Below are positions 1-7,947 of a DNA stretch of 64,000 nucleotides, in pieces (the stretch's first letter is position 1; every line of letters begins with the position of its first letter). The notes below the pieces were generated by a model. That model made no database searches. It was given only the letters and a program-made list of their open reading frames with translations, and was not told the DNA's origin. The translations under genes were made by a program, and so were the position numbers. Source of the DNA: a candidate division KSB1 bacterium (GTDB lineage: Bacteria; Zhuqueibacterota; Zhuqueibacteria; Residuimicrobiales; Krinioviventaceae); contig JAPDQV010000005.1 of the NCBI GenBank assembly GCA_034505495.1, positions 64,115 through 128,114 of the forward strand. The letters run 5' to 3'.

Positions 1-70
1 GCACCCGTCGCGGCACGATCGTAAAAGCAGACGCAGCCGCCATTGCCCCTAAGAACTTTCTTCTTTCCAT
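1..70 (-). CDS. Partial gene, N-terminus of a Tat-exported protein
   Basis: Only the first 23 codons are inside the window. They read MERRKFLGAMAAASAF..., a twin-arginine motif (ERRKFLG) followed by a short Ala-rich hydrophobic stretch, as in Tat signals of periplasmic oxidoreductases. I chose the ATG at 68-70 because the purine-rich AGGAAAGAAGG lies about 10 nt upstream; an in-frame ATG at 92-94 would place that ribosome site inside the gene. Gfo/Idh/MocA-type dehydrogenases of related bacteria often begin this way, but the catalytic part lies outside the window, so the function stays open. The gene is divergent from the DoxX-fusion gene. Confidence 0.6.
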   Translation of the reverse strand, partial: MERRKFLGAMAAASAFTIVPRRV

Positions 71-200
71 TGTCAGATTGCCTTCTTTCCTCATGATTTT
101 GCTCTCCAAATAATGAAAATTGCCGCAAGAATTAACTTCTTTTTCAACAAATATGCAAGCAAACATTCATCTGATTTGCCCGTTAACATTTAGAAGCAGC

Positions 201-229
201 TTGATATTATGGAACTGTTGACCTATATT
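201..229 (+). promoter_or_regulatory. Sigma-70-type promoter of the DoxX-fusion/GH51 operon
   Basis: TTGATA (201-206) and TATATT (224-229) are separated by 17 nt. The predicted transcript start is near 236, giving a leader of about 33 nt with an AAAGGAG ribosome site (256-262) before the ATG at 269. Between 71 and 200 I see only AT-rich sequence that must hold the promoter of the divergent gene. Confidence 0.6.
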
Positions 230-268
230 TTGCGGTAACAGACCTTTTCGACCGCAAAGGAGTCAGCC

Positions 269-1762
269 ATGAAACAAAACCGATGGATTATGACCATATT
301 GCGCGTTGCCGTGGGATGGCATTTCCTCTATGAAGGAATTGCCAAACTGGCCGCAGGCAATTGGTCCGCCGCCTCCTACTTAGCCAACAGTACCGGCCCG
401 CTAGCGCCAATCTACCATTGGATCGCCAACTCGCCGACGCCGCTAAAAATTACCGATGCGGCCAATATGTACGGCCTCACGTTAATCGGCCTGGCTCTTT
501 TTATCGGCCTGGCCGTTCGCCCTGCCGCAGTCGCCGGCGCTTTCTTGCTTACACTTTATTATTTCGCCTATCCGCCTTTCGGACCATCACTCTGGAAGGC
601 CTCGGAAGGACATCTGTTTATTGTCGACAAGCTGTTCATCGAGGCTGCGGTGCTGCTGCTTCTTGCCTTTTCGCGCGAAACCGGTTACGGTCTGGCGGCA
701 TTGCGGCCGTTGCTCAAACGTAAATCAAGAGAGGGGGAAACTCTGAACGCATCCCGACGCGAGATGCTCAAGAATCTGGCGACGCTTCCCGCCCTCGGCG
801 TCATGGGTTGGCTGGCCGGCCGCAGCAAGGCTTTGGCAAGTGTCGACGCTTCCACCGGCGCCACCATTCAAATCGGCCAAAAGGCGCTGGCGGAGCTGAA
901 GGGCGAACTGCCGAAGGGCAAACTCGGGCCGCATCAAATCAGCCGCTTGGTACTGGGAGGCAACCTCATCGGCGGCTGGGCGCATTCGCGCGATCTCATT
1001 TATGTTTCCGCCTTGTTCAAAGCCTACAATACGGAGAAAAAGATATTCGAGACCCTCATGCTGGCCGAGCAGGCGGGCATCAATGCCATCAACATCGGTT
1101 TTGCCTCCAATCCGCTGCTGGCGCAGTATAAGAAAATTACCGGCAGCAAAATCAAGGTGATCTCGCAGGTGCACCCGGACATGGAGAAAAAGGACTATTT
1201 CGTCAATATCGATAAAGCGATCGATTACGGCGTCGACATCGTTCAGGTGCAGGGCAACTGGTGCGATTGGCTGGTGCGCGATCAAAAGATCGACGTCATT
1301 GCCGCCATGCTCGATCACATTCGCTCGCAGGGCTATGTTGCCGGTTTAGGTGCACATTCTGCCGCAGCCTTGTTTGCCTGTACCGAACAAGGCATCATGC
1401 CCGACTATTATATGAAAACCATGCATCACGAAAACTATTGGTCGGCGCATCCGCGCGAATATCGAGTGAACTTTGAGGTCGACGGTCCGAAATCGCTCGA
1501 TCACAACCGTTTTCATGACAACATGTTCGACCTCTTTCCCGAACAGACGATCGAGTTCATCAAACAGGCGCAAAAGCCGGTCATGGCATTCAAAGTCCTT
1601 GCCGCCGGTGCAATTCCGCCTGAAGACGGCTTCCGATGGGCGTTCGAAAACGGCGCCGATTTCATCTGCGTCGGCATGTTCGACTTTCAGATCGTCAACG
1701 ACGTCAACATCACACTTGAGGTCCTCGCTAATTTGAAACGGTCGCGGCCATGGTTTGCATAA
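269..1762 (+). CDS. DoxX-like membrane domain fused to a TIM-barrel (aldo/keto reductase-like) domain
   Basis: A 497-residue two-part protein. Residues 1-150 form a four-helix DoxX-like membrane domain (LRVAVGWHFLYEGIAKL near the N-terminus, LFIGLAVRP near 80, a last helix near 125-135). Residues 162-184 hold SRREMLK followed by a hydrophobic helix, which matches a twin-arginine signal placed inside the chain. Residues from about 190 to the end resemble the aldo/keto reductase-like TIM barrel (SRLVLGGNLIGG, then NIGFASNP, a conserved histidine region, and AFKVLAAGAIPPEDGF near the C-terminus). The fusion suggests a quinone- or thiol-linked membrane part delivering electrons to an exported oxidoreductase; that is inference. 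The gene begins at an ATG with a good ribosome site and ends 31 bp before the GH51 gene, so the two are probably co-transcribed. Confidence 0.7.
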   Translation: MKQNRWIMTILRVAVGWHFLYEGIAKLAAGNWSAASYLANSTGPLAPIYHWIANSPTPLKITDAANMYGLTLIGLALFIGLAVRPAAVAGAFLLTLYYFAYPPFGPSLWKASEGHLFIVDKLFIEAAVLLLLAFSRETGYGLAALRPLLKRKSREGETLNASRREMLKNLATLPALGVMGWLAGRSKALASVDASTGATIQIGQKALAELKGELPKGKLGPHQISRLVLGGNLIGGWAHSRDLIYVSALFKAYNTEKKIFETLMLAEQAGINAINIGFASNPLLAQYKKITGSKIKVISQVHPDMEKKDYFVNIDKAIDYGVDIVQVQGNWCDWLVRDQKIDVIAAMLDHIRSQGYVAGLGAHSAAALFACTEQGIMPDYYMKTMHHENYWSAHPREYRVNFEVDGPKSLDHNRFHDNMFDLFPEQTIEFIKQAQKPVMAFKVLAAGAIPPEDGFRWAFENGADFICVGMFDFQIVNDVNITLEVLANLKRSRPWFA

Positions 1763-1793
1763 TTCATTAAACCTAATGCAGGAGATCCAATTT

Positions 1794-3713
1794 ATGAAAC
1801 GTATTCCCTTAGTTCTACTGCTTACTGCCTGTCTTTACGGCCAGGCCTCCATTACCATCGATTTAAATCAAAAAAGCGAGCCGATTCAGCCCTACATTTA
1901 CGGCCAATTCATCGAACACTTGGGCCGCTGCATCTACGGCGGCTTGTGGGCGGAAATGCTCGAAGACCGCAAATTTTATTATCCGATAACCGACGACTAT
2001 AAGCCTTTTGCCACCTCCCGCGATGACTTTTGGAAGGCGGGCGACTATCAGTATCTCGCCGCTTCTCCGTGGAAGGTCATCGGCCCGGCCGGCAGCGTCA
2101 AGATGGATGTGTCCGAACCTTATGTCGGCGAGCATTCCCCTGTCATCTTTCTGCCGGGCAACGGCACCGCGGCCGGCATCGCTCAACCGGAGCTGGCCGT
2201 GCGCAAAGGGAAAAGGTACGTCGGCCGCATCGTCCTGGCCGGCTCCCCGACCGCCGCACCGATCACCGTGCGCCTCGTTTCCCATGACGGCATGACCGTT
2301 TCCCAAACCATCCCCAGCCTGACGCTCAATTATAAAACATATCCGCTGACCTTCAAGCCGAATTTTTCCTGCGACCATGCCACTTTGGAGATCTTTTCGA
2401 CCGGAGCCGGATCCTTTAAAATCGGCACCGTTTCGCTCATGCCGGACGACAACATCCACGGCTGGCGCCGCGATGTGATTGCGCTCCTGAAAGAGCTGAA
2501 TTCGCCGGTCTACCGGTGGCCGGGCGGCAATTTCGTCAGCGGCTACAATTGGCGCGACGGCATCGGTCCGCGCGACAAGCGGCCGCCGCGCAAGAATCCC
2601 GCCTGGAAAGGCGTCGAACACAACGACGTCGGCATTCACGAGTACATGCAGCTCATGGAGCTGATCGGCGCCGAACCGTTCGTTTCAGTAAACACCGGCC
2701 TGGGCACCGTCGAGGAAGTGGCCGAGGAAGTTGAGTACATTAACGGCGATGTCTCCACACCGATGGGCAAGCTGCGCGCCCAGAACGGCCATCCGCAGCC
2801 GTGGCGCTGTCGCTTCTGGGCGGTCGGCAACGAGATGTACGGCGAGTGGCAGCTCGGCCATATGCCGTTGGAGCAATATGTCGAGAAACACAATCGCGTC
2901 GCCGAGGCGATGTGGAAAGTCGATCCGACCATCAAGCTGATCGGCGTCGGCGAGGTGGGCCGCTGGAGCGAGACTATGCTGCGCGTCTGCGGCGACTATA
3001 TGAACCTGATCAGCGAGCACATCTATTGCAAGGATTTGGATGACGTGCCGGCGCACGTGCGGCAGCTGGCCGATCAGATCCGCTATAAGGCCGATGCGCA
3101 TCGACGCTACCGCCGCGAGATTCCCGGCCTGCTGGAAAAGGACATCCGCATATCGATGGACGAGTGGAACTATTGGTACGGCGATTATATCTACGGAGAA
3201 TTGGGAGTGCGTTATCATCTCAAAGACGCCCTCGGCGTTGCCGTCGGCCTGCACGAGTACTACCGCAACAGCGACCTCTTTTTCATGGCCAATTACGCGC
3301 AGACGGTGAACGTCATCGGATGCATCAAGACAACGCGCACCGACGCCGCCTTTGATGCCACCGGTCTGCCGCTGGTGCTCTATCGTCGCGAATTCGGCAC
3401 GATTCCGCTCAAGCTCGAAGGCGAGACGGGCAGCCTGGATGCGGCGGCGGCCTTGACAGACGACGGGCGCACCCTGACCGTCTCTTTCGTCAATCCGACC
3501 CCGCAGACGACCAAAGTCCGCTTAGACCTGCTCGGCGGAAAGCTCGGCAGCAAGGCTGTGCGTTACGTCATTCGCCATGACGACCCCATGGCTTACAACG
3601 AGCCGGGCAAACCGCCGGTGTTGACGATTAAACAGAACAAAGTAAAAGTCGCTCAATCTTTGGAAGTTCCTGCCTACGCAATTGCGCTCTATAGGCTGCC
3701 GATAAAGCCTTAA
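1794..3713 (+). CDS. Secreted GH51 alpha-L-arabinofuranosidase
   Basis: Predicted to release terminal arabinose from arabinoxylan or arabinan side chains outside the cytoplasm. The start is the ATG at 1794, preceded by GGAGAT; it gives 639 residues with a signal peptide (KRIPLVLLLTACLYGQA). An upstream in-frame start at 1755 would lie inside the previous gene. Family signatures are WPGGNFVSGYNWRDGIGP near 240, the acid/base Glu of VGNEMYGEW (about residue 347) and the nucleophile Glu of SMDEWNYW (about residue 457). A beta-sandwich follows to the C-terminus. It differs strongly from the second GH51 of this window (47061-48593), so they are not a recent duplication. Confidence 0.9.
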   Translation: MKRIPLVLLLTACLYGQASITIDLNQKSEPIQPYIYGQFIEHLGRCIYGGLWAEMLEDRKFYYPITDDYKPFATSRDDFWKAGDYQYLAASPWKVIGPAGSVKMDVSEPYVGEHSPVIFLPGNGTAAGIAQPELAVRKGKRYVGRIVLAGSPTAAPITVRLVSHDGMTVSQTIPSLTLNYKTYPLTFKPNFSCDHATLEIFSTGAGSFKIGTVSLMPDDNIHGWRRDVIALLKELNSPVYRWPGGNFVSGYNWRDGIGPRDKRPPRKNPAWKGVEHNDVGIHEYMQLMELIGAEPFVSVNTGLGTVEEVAEEVEYINGDVSTPMGKLRAQNGHPQPWRCRFWAVGNEMYGEWQLGHMPLEQYVEKHNRVAEAMWKVDPTIKLIGVGEVGRWSETMLRVCGDYMNLISEHIYCKDLDDVPAHVRQLADQIRYKADAHRRYRREIPGLLEKDIRISMDEWNYWYGDYIYGELGVRYHLKDALGVAVGLHEYYRNSDLFFMANYAQTVNVIGCIKTTRTDAAFDATGLPLVLYRREFGTIPLKLEGETGSLDAAAALTDDGRTLTVSFVNPTPQTTKVRLDLLGGKLGSKAVRYVIRHDDPMAYNEPGKPPVLTIKQNKVKVAQSLEVPAYAIALYRLPIKP

Positions 3714-3745
3714 GCCCAATTGTCTATTTTCCGTAAGAGGAGCTT

Positions 3746-4252
3746 ATGAACTTTTTAAAGGGGATTTTGGTGCTGCTTCTCGCAACAATTCTAAGCTGCG
3801 GGAAGCAGCGCTCGCCGATGCAGTCTACGGCGGTAACCGAAGAAGAAATGATGGCAAGGCGAACCCATGAATTGGTGAATGCACATCGGTCGGCACTTCG
3901 GTTGCCGCCTTTATTGTGGAATGAAACGGTCGCAGAACAGGCGGTTAAGCACAGTCGCGATATGGCTTCCGGCAGAGTACCTCTCGGACATGAAGGATTT
4001 GAAGAGCGTTTCCAGGCTATCAGCACGGTTCTCTCAGCGCAGGCGGGCGGCGAGAATGTAGCTTACAATTATGGTTTCAACGATCCGTCCCAAGCGGCTG
4101 TAAATGGTTGGCTTAATAGCCCCGGCCATCGTGCCAACATCGAAGGAGAGTATACATTGACCGGATTAGGATGCGCCAGAGATGTAAAGGGCGGATGGTA
4201 TTTTACGCAAATTTTTATTCTGACATTTAAATCGGTGGCCCTCGAACACTGA
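3746..4252 (+). CDS. CAP (SCP/PR-1-like) domain lipoprotein
   Basis: A 168-residue protein with a lipoprotein signal ending at Cys-19 (LLLATILSCGK). The rest is a CAP domain: HELVNAHRSALRLPPL, the His of AVKHSRDMASG, GHEGFEERF, GGENVAYNYG, the NSPGHRANIEG motif and the closing GCARDVKGGWYFTQIF. Bacterial CAP proteins are extracytoplasmic; their substrates are mostly unknown. The ribosome site AGAGGAG lies just upstream of the ATG. It follows GH51 by 32 bp and may be in the same transcript. Confidence 0.85.
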   Translation: MNFLKGILVLLLATILSCGKQRSPMQSTAVTEEEMMARRTHELVNAHRSALRLPPLLWNETVAEQAVKHSRDMASGRVPLGHEGFEERFQAISTVLSAQAGGENVAYNYGFNDPSQAAVNGWLNSPGHRANIEGEYTLTGLGCARDVKGGWYFTQIFILTFKSVALEH

Positions 4253-4375
4253 TCTCCCTTTCGCCTTAACAACCAATTTAGCAAAACTTTCCATTGGGAT
4301 TCCCTCTAAGATTTATTAATTTATTTGTTTTATCAGCTTAAGAGCGAATCATCAACTGTTTTTAAAATAAATAGA

Positions 4376-5632
4376 ATGCTAAAAAATAAGCCTCATAAAG
4401 CGGTCTTTTCACCTCGCACTATTTTCTCATTAAACCCCCAGGGCGTCCTCCTCGGCAGCGTCTTTTTCCTCTTTTACTTTGGTCTCTCGGCCTGGCTGCC
4501 GTTCTTTAATCTTTATCTAAAGAGCCGCGGCTTTTCCGGCGCCCAAGTCGGGGTGGTCGCCGGTTCTTATCAGGCGGTGCTGTTTTTTGTGGTACCTATC
4601 TGGGGCATGCTGGCCGATCGCTTCGGCAACAAGCGGCTGCTGATGATCGTCCTGTTTACAGCGGGACTGCTGATCTGGAATCTTCGCCTGATTGCCGATT
4701 ACCATCTGATGATCGGTTACATCATTCTTTTGGCCGCCATGCACCATCCCCTCGGCACCCTGTCCGACAGCCTGGCCATCGGTTATGTCAAACACAACCC
4801 CCGCGCGGCGTTCGGCCAGTTTCGTCTCTGGGCTTCGCTCGGTTGGGCGCTCGGCAACCTGGTCATGGGAAGACTGCTGCTAAGCCGCAGCTATACTCTC
4901 ATGTTCACGGTCGCAGCGGCTTTCTATCTTGCCGCCTGGCTTTTGACCGACTTTTTCCACGAACAGCGGTCGCCTCAGATACCCCGCTCTTATAAAGAGG
5001 CGCCGCGACTTTTTATGCAAAAGCAACGCATCGCTTTCCTCCTTTTACTGACGCTCTACGGCATTGCCATCTCGCCGCTGTATGTTTTCATCAACCTGTA
5101 TTACCGCGACATCGGCGCGAACAATCAGATCATCGGCGCTGCCTTTGCAGTGCAGGCGCTCAGCGAGGTGCCGTTTTTTCTTTACGGCCGCGCCCTGGCC
5201 GCCCGCTTCGGCAGCGGCGGGCTGCTCGTCTTTTCTATGGCGACGGCTGTCGGCCGCTTGGTGCTGTACGGTCTGATCCGACACCCTCTTCCGGCCCTGG
5301 CCGTCGGGCTGACCAGCGGCATAACCTATTCTCTGTTTTGGATCGCCATCGTGGATCTGATGCACGACTTGACGCCGGAAAAATACCGCTCCACCGCGCA
5401 GTCGCTGTTGTGGGCTTTTCATGTCGGCTGCGGCGTGACGCTCGGCAACCTCAGCATCGGTCTGCTCTCCGACTATTTTCACATGCAAAAAATCATGCTG
5501 ATGGCTGCAGCTTTGAGCGCCGTCGTAACGGTCGGCATGTGGACTTATCTCCGGCGCTTCAACCTGCTCAAGCGTTTCCGTGGACCGGCAATCGAGGTCG
5601 CAGAGCTGCCGCATGTGGTCGTACAGGATTAG
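4376..5632 (+). CDS. Major facilitator superfamily transporter (MFS_1-like/LacY-like)
   Basis: A 418-residue inner-membrane protein with about 12 hydrophobic segments. Between segments 2 and 3 it has the MFS signature (GMLADRFGNKRLL), and the central linker after helix 6 carries FFHEQRSPQIPRSYKEAPR. The layout GFSGAQVGVVAGSYQAVLFFVVPIWG resembles the oligosaccharide/nucleoside H+ symporter branch. I use the ATG at 4376; an in-frame TTG at 4325 would add 17 polar residues with no ribosome site. Its place between a GH51/CAP group and a GH5 gene suggests uptake of sugars released by these enzymes, but no residue proves the substrate. Confidence 0.8.
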   Translation: MLKNKPHKAVFSPRTIFSLNPQGVLLGSVFFLFYFGLSAWLPFFNLYLKSRGFSGAQVGVVAGSYQAVLFFVVPIWGMLADRFGNKRLLMIVLFTAGLLIWNLRLIADYHLMIGYIILLAAMHHPLGTLSDSLAIGYVKHNPRAAFGQFRLWASLGWALGNLVMGRLLLSRSYTLMFTVAAAFYLAAWLLTDFFHEQRSPQIPRSYKEAPRLFMQKQRIAFLLLLTLYGIAISPLYVFINLYYRDIGANNQIIGAAFAVQALSEVPFFLYGRALAARFGSGGLLVFSMATAVGRLVLYGLIRHPLPALAVGLTSGITYSLFWIAIVDLMHDLTPEKYRSTAQSLLWAFHVGCGVTLGNLSIGLLSDYFHMQKIMLMAAALSAVVTVGMWTYLRRFNLLKRFRGPAIEVAELPHVVVQD

Positions 5633-5656
5633 TTGCTGTTATTTTTGGGAGGTTCG

Positions 5657-6706
5657 ATGAACGGGAAAAAGATTGCCCTTAAGTTGGTGATTGTTTCCCT
5701 GCTGGCGGTCGGCGCCTGCAGCAGGCAACCGTCGCAATCGACGCCGCAATCGGAACCTTCGCTTTCGCCCCTGCACACGGTCGGTCGATGGATCCTGAAC
5801 GCCGAGGGCGATACCGTGATCCTGCGCGGCGTCAACATTCCCAGCCTGGAGTGGAACGCCGCCGGGGATCAGATAATCACCTCGCTGACTCATGCCGTCG
5901 ACAAATGGAAAATCAACATCGCCCGCATTCCGTTGTCGCAGGACCGCTGGTACGGCTTTGGACCGGAACAGAGCGACGGCGGGATCGGCTATCGCGCATT
6001 GGTCGATAAGCTCGTAACGCTCGGCAACCGCAAGGGATGTTACATTTGGCTCGATCTGCATTGGAACAATGCCGGCGAATGGGGAAAGAACATCGGCCAG
6101 CACAAAATGCCCGACGACCTTTCGGCGACGTTTTGGCGCGACCTGGCGCGGCTATACACCGATCATCCGGCGGTTTTGTTCGGTCTTTACAACGAGCCTC
6201 ACGACGTCGACTGGGGCACCTGGCGCAACGGCGGCATAGTAACGGAGCAGCTGCAGGACGGCGCGCTGGTCTACCACACCCCCGGCCATCAGGCCCTGGT
6301 CGAGACCATTCGTTCCGTCGGGGCAGACAACCTCATCATCGCCGCCGGTTTGGATTGGGGTTTTGACCTGCGCGGCATCCTCTCCGGTTACGCCTTGACG
6401 GGAGAAAACATTGTCTACGATACTCACCCCTATCCTTGGAAGCCCAAACCGTGGGACGTGTTTTTCGGCAACGTCGGGCGGATCTATCCGATCATCGTCG
6501 GCGAATGGGGCGGAACCGTCGCCGACGGCCATCAAAACTATGGGCTCGAGATGGCCGCCTACCTGCGCTGCAACGCCTTCTGCTGGACGGCCTGGTCCTT
6601 TCATCCCACCGCCGGGCCGCAGCTCATTAAAAACTGGAATTATGATCCGACATGGTTCGGCGAGCTTGTCATGCGCGAACTGGCGACGCCCGTCGAACTG
6701 CCCTAA
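5657..6706 (+). CDS. GH5-family glycoside hydrolase lipoprotein
   Basis: A 349-residue lipoprotein (signal ending LLAVGAC, lipid on Cys near residue 20) with a GH5-type (beta/alpha)8 barrel. Signatures are LRGVNIPSLEW, WLDLHWNN, the acid/base Glu of LYNEPHDVDWGTW (about 180), HPYPWKPKP and the nucleophile Glu of VGEWGG (about 283). GH5 enzymes cut beta-1,4-glucans, mannans or xylans; the subfamily cannot be read by eye. The start is the ATG at 5657 with GGGAGG 5 nt upstream; the TTG at 5633 is less likely. It follows the MFS gene by 24 bp, so a shared transcript is probable. Confidence 0.85.
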   Translation: MNGKKIALKLVIVSLLAVGACSRQPSQSTPQSEPSLSPLHTVGRWILNAEGDTVILRGVNIPSLEWNAAGDQIITSLTHAVDKWKINIARIPLSQDRWYGFGPEQSDGGIGYRALVDKLVTLGNRKGCYIWLDLHWNNAGEWGKNIGQHKMPDDLSATFWRDLARLYTDHPAVLFGLYNEPHDVDWGTWRNGGIVTEQLQDGALVYHTPGHQALVETIRSVGADNLIIAAGLDWGFDLRGILSGYALTGENIVYDTHPYPWKPKPWDVFFGNVGRIYPIIVGEWGGTVADGHQNYGLEMAAYLRCNAFCWTAWSFHPTAGPQLIKNWNYDPTWFGELVMRELATPVELP

Positions 6707-6730
6707 AGGCGCGCCGATCCCTTCTCAATC

Positions 6731-7894
6731 TTAATGGAATCGTTCGACAATCTGTATGCAGACCGGACTGGGTACGGAAACCGTCTGCAGAGGCGTCAAT
6801 TTGCCGGTTTGGCGGTCGATCTGCATGACAATAATGCTGTCGCTGTTTTGATTTGCTACTAAAATGTAGGATCCGCTTGGGTCGATTACAAAATTGCGGG
6901 GCGTGCGTCCTGTCGGCGTATGGCCGAGCAGCGTCAGTTTTCCGCTCGCCGCATCGACGGCAAAGGCAGCCAGACTGTCGTGCCCGCGGTTGCTGCCGTA
7001 AAGAAAGCGGCCGTCCGGGGTGATATGGATGTCGGCGCAGGTGTTCGCACCGGAAAAGTCGGGCGGCAGTGTACTCACGCTTTCGATGCGCGTCAAGGAA
7101 CCGTCTTCGGCATGATAGTCATAGACGGTGATGCTCGAGTTCAATTCATTTATGACATAGATGCGTTGTCCGCTCGGATCAAAGGTCAAGTGCCGGGGGC
7201 CGGCGCCGGGAGCGGCTGCGGCAAAGCGGGACGGCTCGGCGACAAGTCCGTTTCCAGAGAAATCGGTCTGATAAACCATAACCTTGTCGATACCGAGATC
7301 GCAAGCCAACAGAAACCGGCCGTCGGGCGATAAGGTAACCGAATGGGCGTGCGGACCCTCTTGGCGTGACTTATTGGGACCCGAACCGCGGTGTTGAATA
7401 ACCGTCGAAGCCGGTGATAATGAGCCGTCTTCTTGTACAGGAAAAGCGGCGATCGTGCCGCTGCTGTAGTTGGCGACGAACACAAAGCGGCCGAGGGCAT
7501 CGACCGTTACATGGCAGGGGTGCGCGCCGCCCGAAGGTTGAGCATTGATAAAGCTCAAACTGCCGCTTTCCGGGTCGATGCGATAGGCGGCCACGGCACC
7601 CTGATCGGTTCCCTGGTAATTGTCTACTTCGCGCACGACGAACAAACGCCGGCGCGGAATGTCGATCGTCAAAAAAGATGGATTGTTACGATCCTGAATC
7701 GTTCGTGCCAATCGTAGACCGCCGGTTTGCGGATTCAAGCGATAAACATAGATGCCTTCGCTTGCGCCGGCCGTGTAGGTGCCGACAAAGACGAAATACT
7801 CAACGGACTCGGATCCTTGCGCCGAAGGGGCGGAGGAACGGCCGCCGCAGGCGGCGAAAATTGCCGCAAACAGTATCGAAAGAGATTTTTTCAT
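6731..7894 (-). CDS. Lactonase-family seven-bladed beta-propeller (YbhE/Pgl-like) lipoprotein
   Basis: Related to the 6-phosphogluconolactonase Pgl/YbhE beta-propeller family. The start at 7894 has AAAGGAG 5 nt upstream and gives 387 residues with a lipoprotein-type signal (KKSLSILFAAIFAACGG). Repeated blade motifs are visible: GIYVYRLNPQTG, NPSFLTIDIPRRRLFVV, GRFVFVANYSSGTIAAF, GPHAHSVTLSPDGRFLL, GAGPRHLTFDPSGQRIYV and TPRNFVIDPSGSYILVANQ. The exported location argues against a role in the cytosolic pentose-phosphate pathway; a periplasmic sugar lactonase or a binding propeller is more likely. Convergent with the GH5 gene, with 24 bp between them and no hairpin visible. Confidence 0.8.
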   Translation of the reverse strand: MKKSLSILFAAIFAACGGRSSAPSAQGSESVEYFVFVGTYTAGASEGIYVYRLNPQTGGLRLARTIQDRNNPSFLTIDIPRRRLFVVREVDNYQGTDQGAVAAYRIDPESGSLSFINAQPSGGAHPCHVTVDALGRFVFVANYSSGTIAAFPVQEDGSLSPASTVIQHRGSGPNKSRQEGPHAHSVTLSPDGRFLLACDLGIDKVMVYQTDFSGNGLVAEPSRFAAAAPGAGPRHLTFDPSGQRIYVINELNSSITVYDYHAEDGSLTRIESVSTLPPDFSGANTCADIHITPDGRFLYGSNRGHDSLAAFAVDAASGKLTLLGHTPTGRTPRNFVIDPSGSYILVANQNSDSIIVMQIDRQTGKLTPLQTVSVPSPVCIQIVERFH

Positions 7895-7947
7895 AATGCT
7901 CCTTTGCGGAAGTTGTTGCGCATTGGCCTGCAAAAACAGAGTGCCGA

